From positions 1 to 61,758 of the forward strand of contig JAGNHS010000011.1 in the NCBI GenBank assembly GCA_018001635.1: DNA of 61,758 nucleotides, read 5' to 3'. The notes beneath the pieces were generated by a model. The model worked only from the letters and a program-made list of their open reading frames with translations, did no database searches and had not been told where the DNA came from. A program made the translations under genes and the position numbers. The DNA is from Pseudomonadota bacterium. GTDB lineage: Bacteria > Bdellovibrionota > UBA2428. Shown one piece after another: positions 8,612-17,862 of the stretch (its first letter is position 1; every line of letters begins with the position of its first letter).

Positions 8612-9064
8612 CTAAGGGGCTTTCGCAATTTCATGGAACTCTTGGTCCGTGAGCGGCGTTATAGAAAGCCGACTACCCTTTTTAAGTAAAAGCATGTTTT
8701 TTAATTTAGGATTTTTTCGCATTTCATCTAGAGAGATTTCCCGAGTAAATTTTTTAACATATTTAAATTCAGTGCAATACCAGATAGGTTTTTCGAAACT
8801 AGCCTTGGGATCGAAGTAATCACTTTTTTTATCTAAGGCACTGGGGTCGGGAGTGGCGAGGGCGGAGACTTCCATAATGCCTACGGCAGCTGATGGTTTT
8901 CCGTTGCTATGATAAACGATGGCTTGATCGCCTAGCTTCATGTCTTGGGTCATGAAATTTCGAGCTTGATAATTACGAACGCCAGTCCAAAGAGTTGTTC
9001 TGTTACTTTTTAAATCGTCGATAGAAAACTCTTCAGCTTCTGTTTTGAGTAACCAGTATCTCAT
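8612..9064 (-). CDS. EVE domain protein
   Basis: Small cytoplasmic PUA-like-fold protein of the EVE family, whose members bind modified bases in DNA or RNA. ATG 9064 gives the typical MRYWLLKTEAEEFSIDDL start; an ATG 33 nt upstream would add an atypical tail. Other family marks are WTGVRNYQARNFM and IVYHSNGKPSAAVGIMEV (aromatic-cage side), then WYCTEFKYVKKF. The length of about 150 residues is normal. It lies downstream of the subtilase and is separated from it by a 12-bp hairpin. Confidence 0.9.
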   Translation of the reverse strand: MRYWLLKTEAEEFSIDDLKSNRTTLWTGVRNYQARNFMTQDMKLGDQAIVYHSNGKPSAAVGIMEVSALATPDPSALDKKSDYFDPKASFEKPIWYCTEFKYVKKFTREISLDEMRKNPKLKNMLLLKKGSRLSITPLTDQEFHEIAKAP

Positions 9065-9086
9065 AAAGATTATTGAGATCTTTATA

Positions 9087-9114
9087 CCCTTTGGCAATTG
9101 TTATTGCCAAAGGG
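9087..9114. terminator. Perfect 12-bp intergenic hairpin
   Basis: CCCTTTGGCAAT - TGTT - ATTGCCAAAGGG, a perfect 12-bp stem with a 4-nt loop just after the subtilase stop (minus strand) and before the EVE start. On the minus strand it is followed by TATAAAG rather than a U-run, so it may act as a weak terminator or an mRNA 3'-end stabiliser. Confidence 0.55.
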
Positions 9115-9122
9115 AAAATGCT

Positions 9123-10796
9123 TTAGTGTCTAATGGGGGCTTGTGGATTCCCTGGCTGAGTTTGGCTTGGTGTTTGAGGATAATAACGAGTTCCGTTATT
9201 GTTGGGGTAACTTCCATTAGAATTATTTGGATAAGCGCCGTTTGTGTTTTGTGGATAAGCACCGTTGTTTAAGTTTGGTGTTTGTGAAGAGTTGTTGTTA
9301 GGTTGATAGCGGTCGTAGGGTCTCAAATCATTTCTATTTCTACGTCCGCTACTTTGTGGGTTGTTCGGACGATTGTCTTTAGGCTCCTCTCGATTTGGAG
9401 TTAACATCCCAGTGTTGGTCGGTGTTTGCCATACGGGACCTCGACCTGTTTGTGGATTGAGGTTCTGCATACGACTCAAATAATCGAGGTAATTATGAAT
9501 TTCATTGATCCCAATAGATTTGTCACGAGCTTTGAAGGCGACGGCCACTCCAGCAAAAATGGCTGCAGCATCTGAGGTGTCAGGACCCTTTGTTGTACCA
9601 TCTGAATATCTGAAGGATAAACTTTGGGGCCCTAAATCTAAAACTAAGTCAGGTTTAACGGTTCCGTTGGGTGTGGGTCCAATGGCGGAAAAGGGAGCTT
9701 CTTTTAATCCCACTGCAATCACTCTTGGGTTGTCGGCAGGAGGTGTGATCTCAGTGTGGAGTTGGGCGCTCTTCATTTTTAAACTTTCAGGTTTTTGTGA
9801 GCGAAGAATGATTCTGAATTGATCGCTTTCTTTGATTTCTGATTTTTTTGATTTATAAATTACACGAATAGCGTATTCACCTTTATCGAGTTGCATTTCT
9901 GCAGTTTCAAGAGCGTTACCCGTTACGTCTTGCGAATCATTGGCTGTGCGATGGCGGCCAATTTGTTTTTTTTGACCAAATTTTTGTCGAATCTTTCCGC
10001 TTTTTCCTTCTTCGGAATATTCCAATTCCATTTCAACGAATTTTTTTGTTTGATTGTCGCTGGGGTCTTCTACAATTGAGTACAAAATGAAATCCATATC
10101 CTTTTTTGTAGCGTAATTGATATCTTCAAAATCATTCCAGCTCATAGTGATCGACACGGTATTGCTGTCGAGTTGGTTGCTGAATCTTAATGTGTTTTCA
10201 TCATCGGGGAGCGAAACTAAATTCTCATCATCGTTGGCGAGTTTTACGTTGGAGTGATACGTGAGACCACCGTTATTGCCGGCGGAGTTGATCCATAAAA
10301 TTCCATTTTTGGTAGCTTCTCGAACAACTTGATTAATGAAGCCGTCACCATCGAAGTTAGAGCTCCATTCCCAGTTGATGGAGTGAAGGATGATGTCGAC
10401 TTTTTCTTGGATACAAGTTTCAACACCACTTTTAAGTTGAGTGAAACCTTCGGCGGGTACGATGAGAATTTGCGGTTGTTTGTCTTCGGGGAGTTGAGTG
10501 GCTCCACTAGCTGCTAAAAGCTCTTGGGCCATCCCCAGGCCGTGAAAGTTTCCATTGGTGGTCTCATCTCCAAGAAGCTTAATGTTGCTGCTTAGACGGT
10601 CTTTTATGATGTTATAGCCAGCAGTACCCTCGTCGAGTACGCAGATTCGTATATGAGACATATCGTTAACTTCACCCAGCATGGCCACTTGTGAAACTCG
10701 AGCCACTTCTTCGGGGTTCTCTAATTGATAGGCAAATAAGTTAAAGGTAACAAAACCAACTAAAAGGATTAATAATGGGAGTAATACACGATTCAT
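9123..10796 (-). CDS. Exported subtilisin-like (S8) protease with a Pro/Asn/Gln-rich tail
   Basis: Exported serine peptidase. The signal peptide is MNRVLLPLLILLVGFVTFNLFA from ATG 10796; further ATGs at 10808 and 10832 are possible. Catalytic elements in order: Asp in RICVLDEGTAG, His in NFHGLGMAQELL, the oxyanion Asn in SAGNNGG, and Ser in DTSDAAAIFAGVAVA (compare TSxAAPxxAGV). Only about 25 residues separate the signal peptide from the catalytic Asp region, so the I9 propeptide normal for this family is missing. The last ~110 residues are low-complexity (repeats of NNSNGSYPNN, YPQTPSQTQP), perhaps a surface linker. The missing propeptide may be supplied in trans (see 50998-51396). Confidence 0.82.
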   Translation of the reverse strand: MNRVLLPLLILLVGFVTFNLFAYQLENPEEVARVSQVAMLGEVNDMSHIRICVLDEGTAGYNIIKDRLSSNIKLLGDETTNGNFHGLGMAQELLAASGATQLPEDKQPQILIVPAEGFTQLKSGVETCIQEKVDIILHSINWEWSSNFDGDGFINQVVREATKNGILWINSAGNNGGLTYHSNVKLANDDENLVSLPDDENTLRFSNQLDSNTVSITMSWNDFEDINYATKKDMDFILYSIVEDPSDNQTKKFVEMELEYSEEGKSGKIRQKFGQKKQIGRHRTANDSQDVTGNALETAEMQLDKGEYAIRVIYKSKKSEIKESDQFRIILRSQKPESLKMKSAQLHTEITPPADNPRVIAVGLKEAPFSAIGPTPNGTVKPDLVLDLGPQSLSFRYSDGTTKGPDTSDAAAIFAGVAVAFKARDKSIGINEIHNYLDYLSRMQNLNPQTGRGPVWQTPTNTGMLTPNREEPKDNRPNNPQSSGRRNRNDLRPYDRYQPNNNSSQTPNLNNGAYPQNTNGAYPNNSNGSYPNNNGTRYYPQTPSQTQPGNPQAPIRH

Positions 10797-10864
10797 AATG
10801 CAGTGCATAATAAAATATACGCATAGTGTCAATCCGTGCTGATGAACTCCGTCTTTTAAAAATA

Positions 10865-10905
10865 AAAAAACCCCACCTTAGCCGAGGCTAAAGCAGGGTT
10901 TTTGT
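10865..10905 (-). terminator. Intrinsic terminator after the Gly/Tyr-rich protein gene
   Basis: AAAAACCCC..TTAGC-CGAG-GCTAA..GGGTTTTTG: a GC stem flanked by an A-run on one side and a T-run on the other, so it could work in both directions. It lies just downstream of the minus-strand gene at 10929-11420 and upstream of the subtilase start. Confidence 0.75.
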
Positions 10906-10928
10906 TTGCATTAATTAATGCGCTTTTA

Positions 10929-11420
10929 TCAGTAGTAATAATAGTAAGTATTGTAACCGTAATAAACTGGGCGGTACCAAGAAGTGTAGTAGTAGCCATA
11001 GCCCCAGTTACCAGAACCCCAACCCCAGCCGTAGTTGTTGTTGTACCAGTAATTATTTCCCCACCAGTTACCCCAGCAAGGTGAATAATGATGGTGGCCC
11101 CATCCCCAATACCATGAAGTGATACCAGCTTTTTCGTCAGCTTCTGAATTTACTGAGTTTTTAGCTAATTTAATCTGAGCAACTTCAGACTTGATCGAAC
11201 CTTTGCTGATTTTTTCTACGTTGTTTTTGAACTCTTCAGATGTCCATTTTTTATTTGCAGCAACCTTTAAAAGAGTCTTGGTGCCATCTTTGTTAACCTT
11301 CATAACAAGAGCAAAACCGGGTTTCTTGTTTTGGCTTTTTTCAGCTTCAGGGTTTGAGAAGCCTTTCACGCCAGTGGCTACAAAAATTACAGCCGAAAGT
11401 AGGGTTAGTAGTTTCTTCAT
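10929..11420 (-). CDS. Exported Gly/Tyr/Trp/Asn-rich protein
   Basis: No family recognised. Residues 1-20 are a signal peptide (MKKLLTLLSAVIFVATGVKG). A charged middle (residues ~25-95, Lys/Glu-rich) is followed by a low-complexity tail of about 65 residues dominated by Gly, Tyr, Trp, Asn and His (for example WGNNYWYNNNYGWGWGSG), ending in a run of five Tyr. Tails like this occur in secreted adhesive or self-assembling surface proteins, and the histidines could bind metal. The start is supported by AAGGAGA 7 nt upstream. It sits alone, with its own terminator. Confidence 0.78.
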   Translation of the reverse strand: MKKLLTLLSAVIFVATGVKGFSNPEAEKSQNKKPGFALVMKVNKDGTKTLLKVAANKKWTSEEFKNNVEKISKGSIKSEVAQIKLAKNSVNSEADEKAGITSWYWGWGHHHYSPCWGNWWGNNYWYNNNYGWGWGSGNWGYGYYYTSWYRPVYYGYNTYYYYY

Positions 11421-11620
11421 AAAATTCTCCTTATCTTTAAAGTAGATGAATGCTTAGATGTAGCTTTTGAATAATATAGAAAAATACGTAACGCAAAGCA
11501 AAAGCATGGGCTGAGGGCATAGATGTTGGCTCGAATGGAGTCGTGTTTTCTAAGTGTCTAGAATCTTTAAATTTATAAGCGCTAAGTGTTTACCCACTCT
11601 TAGAGTCGCACAGTAAAATT

Positions 11621-12769
11621 TCAACGCGTGCTGCTGGGACTTCTATTGGAATCCAGTTTTGCGCTGAGTGCGTTGGCTAGGTCTGGGTAGCGTGCGAGTT
11701 CTTGGTAAAAATCTTCACTTTGGTTTTTACTTTTGAATCTGATTAAGGCGAAAGCTAGTTGATGAAGTATATCGATTTTCATTTTAGGATCTTCAACTTT
11801 TAAAATAGATTGAATAGCTTCATCATTTTTAAGTTGGCTAAGGCCAATACTAATGGGAATGAGAACATCTTCTTTATTGTTTGGGTAATTTTTTAATTCA
11901 GTATTGAGCCAATTTGAAAGTTGAGAAGGATTTTTTTCAGCCATCCACATAGCAATGCTCCCGAGGGCTTCTCCAAGAGGGTACTTGTTTAATTTAAAGT
12001 GACTTTGATAATTTTCTAGAGATTCAAAGGCTGTTAATGGGTCAAAAACTGAAGCTTTTTCCATATATTTTACGAATAAACTTTCTCGTTCATATTCATC
12101 ATCAAATTTGTAAAGAATATTTAAAATAGGTTGAGGATCAATTTTTTCATGGATCCAAGAAAATATAGATTTTTCAAGAAAGAATCCCTTTTCGTCTAGA
12201 TTAATATTTTGGTTATTAAGAATGTCTGAAATTAAATTGAGTTTTGTGGGGCCTAAATTAGATAAGTCACTTTTAAATTTTAATAAAGTTTCATTGGGGT
12301 TTTCTGAAGATTGAATGTCGTTAAGGATGAAGTCTTGAACCCATTCTTTTTGCTTGTTCGACAATATCTGAGCTTCTGAAATGGCTCTCGCAGGGTGAGC
12401 TGAGTAGAGTTTTGAAAATTCTGCTTTAGAAAAATTTTTTACTCTTTTAATAAATTCAGCGTTAAGTGAATAAATATGGGGGCTGCTGTCGAAGGGTTTA
12501 AAAATGGCTCCACTATTTATAAATTCCTTTAGAAAGTCGTTGTTGTGTAAAGAGGCAAATTTGTTTTCGCTAGATTCATTTCTTAGATTTGATGAAACGC
12601 TTGACTGCGGCATGGGTTCAATGAGCTTCGCGTTGGATTCAAAATTATCGAGTTCTGAAGCAGAACTTGTTATTTTAATCGAGTCTACGCCTCGAGAGTA
12701 ACCCCATTGGTAGACTCCATAAAGACTTAGGCCTCCAATAAAAAGAAGGAGTGTTATCTTAAGCTTCAT
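11621..12769 (-). CDS. Membrane-anchored protein of unknown function (tandem paralogue B)
   Basis: Unknown family. One N-terminal membrane segment (residues ~4-24) acts as an uncleaved anchor or signal; the rest (~355 residues) is a predicted helical periplasmic domain. It is clearly homologous along its length to the gene immediately upstream: both have F/Y-I-N/S-SG-I/A-F at residue ~90, a SK.E...L block, KQKEWVQDFI versus QQKEWVQEFI, a DPLTAFESL versus EPLRAFETL block, and EDFYQELARYPD versus EYYFQQLSRYPD near the C-terminus. Only 2 nt separate the two genes. No catalytic motif is seen; the repeated helices suggest a scaffold. Confidence 0.8.
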   Translation of the reverse strand: MKLKITLLLFIGGLSLYGVYQWGYSRGVDSIKITSSASELDNFESNAKLIEPMPQSSVSSNLRNESSENKFASLHNNDFLKEFINSGAIFKPFDSSPHIYSLNAEFIKRVKNFSKAEFSKLYSAHPARAISEAQILSNKQKEWVQDFILNDIQSSENPNETLLKFKSDLSNLGPTKLNLISDILNNQNINLDEKGFFLEKSIFSWIHEKIDPQPILNILYKFDDEYERESLFVKYMEKASVFDPLTAFESLENYQSHFKLNKYPLGEALGSIAMWMAEKNPSQLSNWLNTELKNYPNNKEDVLIPISIGLSQLKNDEAIQSILKVEDPKMKIDILHQLAFALIRFKSKNQSEDFYQELARYPDLANALSAKLDSNRSPSSTR

Positions 12770-12771
12770 TT

Positions 12772-13899
12772 TTAATTTAAAAAACTCACTTCACTCACTT
12801 CGTGTGTGTTGGAAGAGGTGATTTTATTTTGAATTCCGTCCCAGATGTCTGGATATCGGCTTAGTTGCTGAAAGTAATACTCAGATTTTTTGGAGTTTCC
12901 AGAGCGACTTAGAGTGTTTCCTAACTCCACAGCAATTTTTATTCTTAATTTAGAGTTTGAAATTTTTGTAATCGATCTAACGCTTTCTTCTATGCTTAAA
13001 TCTGAAAGCCCAAAACTGATTGAAGCAATAATGTCGTCGTTAAACTTAATACCTTCTTCTTCGAGATTTTTAGTCCAGAGAGCTAATTCTGAGGACTCTT
13101 GCTTGGCCACATGTGCTCCAATTGTTCTGATCGAATTGTTAAAGGAATCAGCGTTTATTTTGAATATAGGTGAATATTTCTTGAGAGTTTCAAAAGCCCT
13201 TAAAGGTTCAGTGGCGGATAGGTGACCCATATATCCTAGAAAAAAAGCTTCTTTGTCTTTTTCATTTTCGACATTTTCTAAAAGTTGAAGGAGTGTGTAA
13301 GTTTCAACTTTTTCTCTTTTAAAATGCATAAAGCTCATCCCAAAGCAATTTTCTCTATGATGGAGTTCTATATTTTGGAGATTTATAAATTGTGACAAAT
13401 TCTCCAGATTTGTTGAGAGGAAGGGAAACTCAGTTATCAAGGCGATATGGCTGTCGTCGAGAGATTTTGTTTTTTTAAGAGACGAAATAATAAATTCTTG
13501 AACCCATTCTTTTTGTTGGGAGTTCATCGAAGCTGTGTTTTGCAAAACTAAGGATTCACTTGATTGAAAAAGATGGATCAATTCTGTTTTAGAAAAATTC
13601 TTTATTCTCTTTTGAAATTCTTGAAGAATGGCAATGCCTCTGTCACCATGAAGAGTGGGGTCAGAAATGATTCCACTACTAATATAGTCCTTGATTAAAC
13701 TTTCATTACTAAGTTGGGCCACTTCATTGTCTATCGACGACGGAGTTCTTGGCTTTTTAGACTCGCCTCTAAAAGAGAACTCTTTACTTATTGTTTCAGG
13801 ATTAAGAGTCGTTGAGGAATTTCTAAAAACACTCACTTTGTAATAAGCCATTGTGGCCAATCCAAGCGCTAGGATGATCCCTGAAAATGCCCATCTCAT
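12772..13899 (-). CDS. Membrane-anchored protein of unknown function (tandem paralogue A)
   Basis: First gene of a two-gene unit, paralogous to the following one (see 11621-12769). It has an N-terminal hydrophobic segment (FSGIILALGLATMAYY) and then a largely helical extracytoplasmic domain. It shares the SNESLIKDYISSGI, QQKEWVQEFI, EPLRAFETL and YYFQQLSRYPD blocks with its partner, at moderate overall identity. The duplication is old enough for the N-terminal 80 residues to have diverged. No function can be assigned. Confidence 0.8.
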   Translation of the reverse strand: MRWAFSGIILALGLATMAYYKVSVFRNSSTTLNPETISKEFSFRGESKKPRTPSSIDNEVAQLSNESLIKDYISSGIISDPTLHGDRGIAILQEFQKRIKNFSKTELIHLFQSSESLVLQNTASMNSQQKEWVQEFIISSLKKTKSLDDSHIALITEFPFLSTNLENLSQFINLQNIELHHRENCFGMSFMHFKREKVETYTLLQLLENVENEKDKEAFFLGYMGHLSATEPLRAFETLKKYSPIFKINADSFNNSIRTIGAHVAKQESSELALWTKNLEEEGIKFNDDIIASISFGLSDLSIEESVRSITKISNSKLRIKIAVELGNTLSRSGNSKKSEYYFQQLSRYPDIWDGIQNKITSSNTHEVSEVSFLN

Positions 13900-13974
13900 A
13901 TTAAAATTCTATCAATCTTAACGCTGATCTTGGATTAAATTATTATTAAAACTTGGTTAAGAGTCCCTATAAAA

Positions 13975-14568
13975 TCAATGCTTTACGAAAATCTCGTATC
14001 GAGTGCTACTACCCCTAAAAACATGAGTCGGACTTATATTTTCTAAAAGGCTGGGGCTCAGCTTGGGGCCTTTAATAACCAAGCGTTTAGCGGTTTTTTC
14101 AAAAGCCCATTGAGCTAATTCTGATTTATCGGGATCATCTCCCACAAGCTCTTTTAGTAATCGCATTTCCCCTTTGCCAAGGGCCGACTTTTTTCGATCG
14201 GGATACATGGGGTCAAGATAGATAAGGGGCCAATTTTCATTAGAGTTTTTAAGGAATTCTTTGGCATCAGTATTGATATAGGTGATGTTATTAAGAATAT
14301 TTTCAAAAAAGGTATTTTGAGTTTTTAAATTTTGAAAGGCATTAGACACGATTTCGAAAACTTCAGAATGTCTTTCAAGACAGCTGACTTTAAAACCCCA
14401 GCTTGCAAAGCAAAGAGAGTCTCGTCCCCATCCACCGCATAAATCGAGTAGTGGAGTCGTTTTAGGCCAACTCCCGATGGCTTTTTTAAAAAGATCTCCC
14501 TTGGGGGGCGGGCTTTTCAGCCTTTTAATAAAGCTAGGGCTTAAATAAATAGAAGTTAAATCTTTCAT
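13975..14568 (-). CDS. rsmJ: 16S rRNA (guanine-N2)-methyltransferase RsmJ
   Basis: SAM-dependent methyltransferase that makes m2G1516 in 16S rRNA in E. coli. The SAM-binding motif I is LLDLCGGWGRDSLCFASWG, with the acidic end of strand 2 in CLERHSEV. The family-specific block YLDPMYPDRKKSALGKGEMR and the following LLKELVGDDPD are diagnostic, and LVIKGPKLSPSL ends the fold. At 197 residues it is shorter than the E. coli protein (about 250) at the N-terminus. Transcribed divergently from the M14 peptidase. Confidence 0.9.
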   Translation of the reverse strand: MKDLTSIYLSPSFIKRLKSPPPKGDLFKKAIGSWPKTTPLLDLCGGWGRDSLCFASWGFKVSCLERHSEVFEIVSNAFQNLKTQNTFFENILNNITYINTDAKEFLKNSNENWPLIYLDPMYPDRKKSALGKGEMRLLKELVGDDPDKSELAQWAFEKTAKRLVIKGPKLSPSLLENISPTHVFRGSSTRYEIFVKH

Positions 14569-14615
14569 TCTTATGCTTGCTACTTGCTCACAATCTTTTT
14601 ATCTTGGTTTTTGAT

Positions 14616-15296
14616 ATGAAACAAAAATCTCTTGGAAAAAGTGTTGAAGGACGTTCCATTGAAGTTCTGAGCTTTTTTGATGAACCTCTTTGTGAAAAAA
14701 AACTTTTGCTCATTGGGGGCGTTCATGGAGATGAACCTGAAGGTACTTTTCTTGTTTCCGAATTTGTAAAAAGCGGACTGTGGAAAAAACTTGAAGGACA
14801 AGCAACTCTTTATGTCATTCCAGAACTCAATCCTGATGGTTGTTTAAAGCAGCAGAGAATGAATGCAAACAAAGTCGATCTTAATAGGAATATGCCCACG
14901 AAAGATTGGGACCCAGTCGCTCATAAAGAACGATATAACCCTGGTCCCAAGGCAGGCTCGGAGCCAGAAACTCAAATTATTGCAAAGTTTATTGAAGAGA
15001 TTAAACCGCATTTAATTATTACATGTCATTCCTACGATCCTATGATCAACATTAATGGGCCTTGTCGCAAGGTTGCCGAGCATATGCAAAAATTTAATAA
15101 TTATGAAATCACTCCGTATATTGGCTATCCCACTCCTGGTTCGATGGGGACTTGGGCCGGACAAGAACGAAATATTCCAACGATCACTCTTGAGATCGCT
15201 CGAGATTCTCAACCTAAAGAGATTTGGGAAACCCATTCAGTGGCGCTCATCGAAAGTTTAATATATGCAGCCATTCATAGTAATTTAGATGAGTAA
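14616..15296 (+). CDS. M14 zinc carboxypeptidase/murein peptide amidase (MpaA-like)
   Basis: Zinc peptidase of the M14 family, close in form to MpaA, which cuts the gamma-D-Glu-diaminopimelate bond in murein peptides. Zinc ligands are GGVHGDEPEG (His and Glu) and CHSYDPM (His). LNPDGCLKQQRMNANKVDLN carries the substrate-binding Asn-Arg region, and TLEIAR holds the catalytic Glu. I start at ATG 14616, which begins right before the beta-rich core (KQKSLGKSVEGRSIEV); ATG 14577 would add 13 hydrophobic residues. The gene overlaps dapD by 8 nt, a fitting partner since both concern diaminopimelate. Confidence 0.85.
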   Translation: MKQKSLGKSVEGRSIEVLSFFDEPLCEKKLLLIGGVHGDEPEGTFLVSEFVKSGLWKKLEGQATLYVIPELNPDGCLKQQRMNANKVDLNRNMPTKDWDPVAHKERYNPGPKAGSEPETQIIAKFIEEIKPHLIITCHSYDPMININGPCRKVAEHMQKFNNYEITPYIGYPTPGSMGTWAGQERNIPTITLEIARDSQPKEIWETHSVALIESLIYAAIHSNLDE

Positions 15297-16113
15297 TTCA
15301 ATGACAATTGAAAATCAAATTAAAGAAATTTATGAAAACCCTTCTTTGCTCAATGAATCTGCTAATAAGAAAATCATTGTTGATATTATCGAAAAGCTAG
15401 ATTGCGGAGAATTAAGAATTGTTGAAAAAATATCTTCTCAATGGATTGTTCATGCTTATTTAAAACAGGCCATACTTCTTTATTTTCGATTGCAAGCAAA
15501 TGAGAGCTCTAGTGCTGGTCCAATGGAGTATTGCGATAAAATTCCTTTGAAAAACCGAGACGCTTTGAAGGGGGTTCGAGTGGTCCCCGGAACCGTAGTT
15601 CGTAAAGCGTCTTTCGTCGAGGCTGGGGCTATTCTTATGCCAAGCTTTATTAATATTGGGGCGTATGTAAGTTCTGGAACGATGGTGGATACTTGGGCTA
15701 CAGTCGGCTCATGCGCGCATGTCGGAAAAAATGTGCATTTAAGTGGCGGTGTTGGAATCGGTGGTGTTTTAGAACCACCTCAAGCCAGTCCTGTTATTAT
15801 TGAAGACAATGTGTTTGTGGGTTCACGTTGTATAGTTGTTGAAGGCGTTCGAGTCGAAGAAGGTGCGGTCTTAGGTGCCAATGTGGTGCTGACAAAATCC
15901 ACTAGAATCATTGATGTGACGTCTAAAGATGTGCGTGAGTTTAAGGGGGTTGTTCCAGAGCGCAGCGTCGTTATTCCTGGAACTCGAATTAAAGAGTTCC
16001 CTGCGGGTTCTTATGGGGTGCCTGTAGCGCTTATTATTGGCAAAAGATCATCGGCTACCGATGAGAAAACATCATTGAATGAAGTTCTTAGAATGCACGA
16101 TATAGCGGTTTAA
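15289..16113 (+). CDS. dapD: Tetrahydrodipicolinate N-succinyltransferase
   Basis: Transfers succinyl from succinyl-CoA to tetrahydrodipicolinate in the lysine/diaminopimelate pathway. The protein has an N-terminal helical domain and a left-handed beta-helix of hexapeptide repeats (GAILMPSFINIGAYVSSGTM, VHLSGGVGIGGVLEPPQASP), with the typical C-terminal block KGVVPERSVVIPG. The length of 274 equals E. coli DapD. Two ATGs (15289, 15301) fit; the first overlaps the preceding stop, suggesting coupling to the M14 amidase gene. Confidence 0.95.
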   Translation: MSNSMTIENQIKEIYENPSLLNESANKKIIVDIIEKLDCGELRIVEKISSQWIVHAYLKQAILLYFRLQANESSSAGPMEYCDKIPLKNRDALKGVRVVPGTVVRKASFVEAGAILMPSFINIGAYVSSGTMVDTWATVGSCAHVGKNVHLSGGVGIGGVLEPPQASPVIIEDNVFVGSRCIVVEGVRVEEGAVLGANVVLTKSTRIIDVTSKDVREFKGVVPERSVVIPGTRIKEFPAGSYGVPVALIIGKRSSATDEKTSLNEVLRMHDIAV

Positions 16114-16178
16114 GAATGTGGGCCTTCTATGAGTTTTAGCCAAAGACCATAGCTAAGTTTTATGATAGTTATTGGCCC

Positions 16179-17852
16179 ATGGCTCAAATCATCTATACTT
16201 TAAAGGGTCTCTCAAAAACCTATCCGCCTAACAAAACTACTTTAGATAATATTTATCTTTCTTTTTTTGAAGGCGCTAAAATCGGGATCATTGGTCCTAA
16301 CGGTGCTGGTAAATCAACACTTCTAAAAATCATGGCTGGTATTGATAAGGAGTTTCAAGGAGAAGCTTTTCTTGGTGAAGGAAAAACTGTTGGTTATTTG
16401 CCTCAAGAGCCTCATCTTGATCCTACTAAAACTGTAAAAGAAAACGTCATGGAAGGTGTGGCTGAAACTGCCAATCTTCTAAAAGAGTTTGAAGCGATCA
16501 GTGCTAAATTTGCGGAAGAGATGAGTCCTGAGGATATGGAAAAACTCCTGACTCGCCAAGCAGAGCTTCAGGATAAAATTGAAGCTGCAGGTGCTTGGGA
16601 ACTTGATCACACTCTTGAGATAGCGATGGACGCTTTGCGATGTCCTCCTGGCGATAGTTCGGTTGAGCATCTTTCAGGTGGTGAAAAGCGACGTATCGCT
16701 CTTTGTAGACTTCTACTTTCAAAACCTGATTTGCTATTGCTCGATGAACCTACAAACCATTTAGATGCTGAATCTGTGGCGTGGTTAGAAAAGCATTTAC
16801 GAGAATATTCCAAATCAATTGTTCTTATTACTCACGATCGTTATTTTTTGGATAACGTCGTAGGTTGGATTTTGGAATTAGATCGCACAAAAGGCTTTCC
16901 TTTTGAAGGAAATTACTCTTCTTGGTTGGAGCAAAAACAAAAACGACTTGAGCATGAAGAAAAACAAGAAAGTAAACGACAACGTACGTTAAGGCGAGAG
17001 CTTGAGTGGGTCCGTCAGAGTCCTCGGGCACGTCAGGCCAAATCCAAAGCTCGTATCACGGCCTATGATGATTTGTTGAATCAAGAGGGTCCAGATCGTT
17101 TAGATGATTTGGAGCTTTTTATTCCTGCAGGACCAAGGCTGGGTGAATTGGTTATTGAAGCCAAGGGGCTGACTAAGTCTTATGGCGATAAATTGCTCTA
17201 TGAAAATTTGAATTTTAATCTCCCTCGCGGTGGTATTGTCGGAATTATCGGGCCTAACGGAGCTGGTAAAACGACATTGTTTAAAATTATTACTGGAAAA
17301 GATAAGCCTGATTCCGGTGAGCTTCGAATTGGGGACACCGTTAAGTTGGGTTATGTCGACCAGTCTCGCGACAGCCTCGATGATTCAAAAACACTTTTTG
17401 AAGAAATTACAGGCGGAAATGAAACGATCACTTTAGGAAATAAAGAGATCAATTCACGAAATTATGTAGCTCGATTTAATTTTTCTGGAAACGATCAACA
17501 GAAAAAAGTTGGTACATTGTCGGGTGGTGAGCGAAATCGTGTTCACTTGGCTAAAATGTTAAAGTCTCAGTCTAACGTTTTACTTCTGGATGAACCTTCA
17601 AACGATTTAGACGTAGCCACACTTCGTGCGCTTGAAGAAGCTTTACTCAATTTTGCTGGTTGTGCCGTTGTGATAAGTCACGATCGTTGGTTCTTGGATC
17701 GCGTTGCAACGCATATTTTAGCTTTTGAAGGCGATAGCCAAGTCAATTGGTTTGAAGGAAACTATCAAGCGTATGAAGAAGATCGAAGACGACGTTTGGG
17801 TCCGCAAGCCGACGAAGTCCATCGCATCAAGTATCGCAAACTAAGCCGCTAA
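16179..17852 (+). CDS. ettA: ABC-F energy-dependent translational throttle protein EttA
   Basis: Soluble ABC-F ATPase that binds the ribosomal E site and gates the first peptide bond according to energy status. It has two nucleotide-binding domains, each with Walker A (GPNGAGKST, then GPNGAGKTT), signature ([16 protein letters not shown]) and Walker B ([24 protein letters not shown]). The linker between them is the basic helical P-site tether ([25 protein letters not shown]). At 557 residues it is almost exactly EttA length, and the C-terminal [19 protein letters not shown] is typical. It is followed 10 nt later by the left arm of hairpin element copy 2. Confidence 0.95.
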   Translation: MAQIIYTLKGLSKTYPPNKTTLDNIYLSFFEGAKIGIIGPNGAGKSTLLKIMAGIDKEFQGEAFLGEGKTVGYLPQEPHLDPTKTVKENVMEGVAETANLLKEFEAISAKFAEEMSPEDMEKLLTRQAELQDKIEAAGAWELDHTLEIAMDALRCPPGDSSVEHLSGGEKRRIALCRLLLSKPDLLLLDEPTNHLDAESVAWLEKHLREYSKSIVLITHDRYFLDNVVGWILELDRTKGFPFEGNYSSWLEQKQKRLEHEEKQESKRQRTLRRELEWVRQSPRARQAKSKARITAYDDLLNQEGPDRLDDLELFIPAGPRLGELVIEAKGLTKSYGDKLLYENLNFNLPRGGIVGIIGPNGAGKTTLFKIITGKDKPDSGELRIGDTVKLGYVDQSRDSLDDSKTLFEEITGGNETITLGNKEINSRNYVARFNFSGNDQQKKVGTLSGGERNRVHLAKMLKSQSNVLLLDEPSNDLDVATLRALEEALLNFAGCAVVISHDRWFLDRVATHILAFEGDSQVNWFEGNYQAYEEDRRRRLGPQADEVHRIKYRKLSR

Positions 17853-17862
17853 ATAGTTTGCC

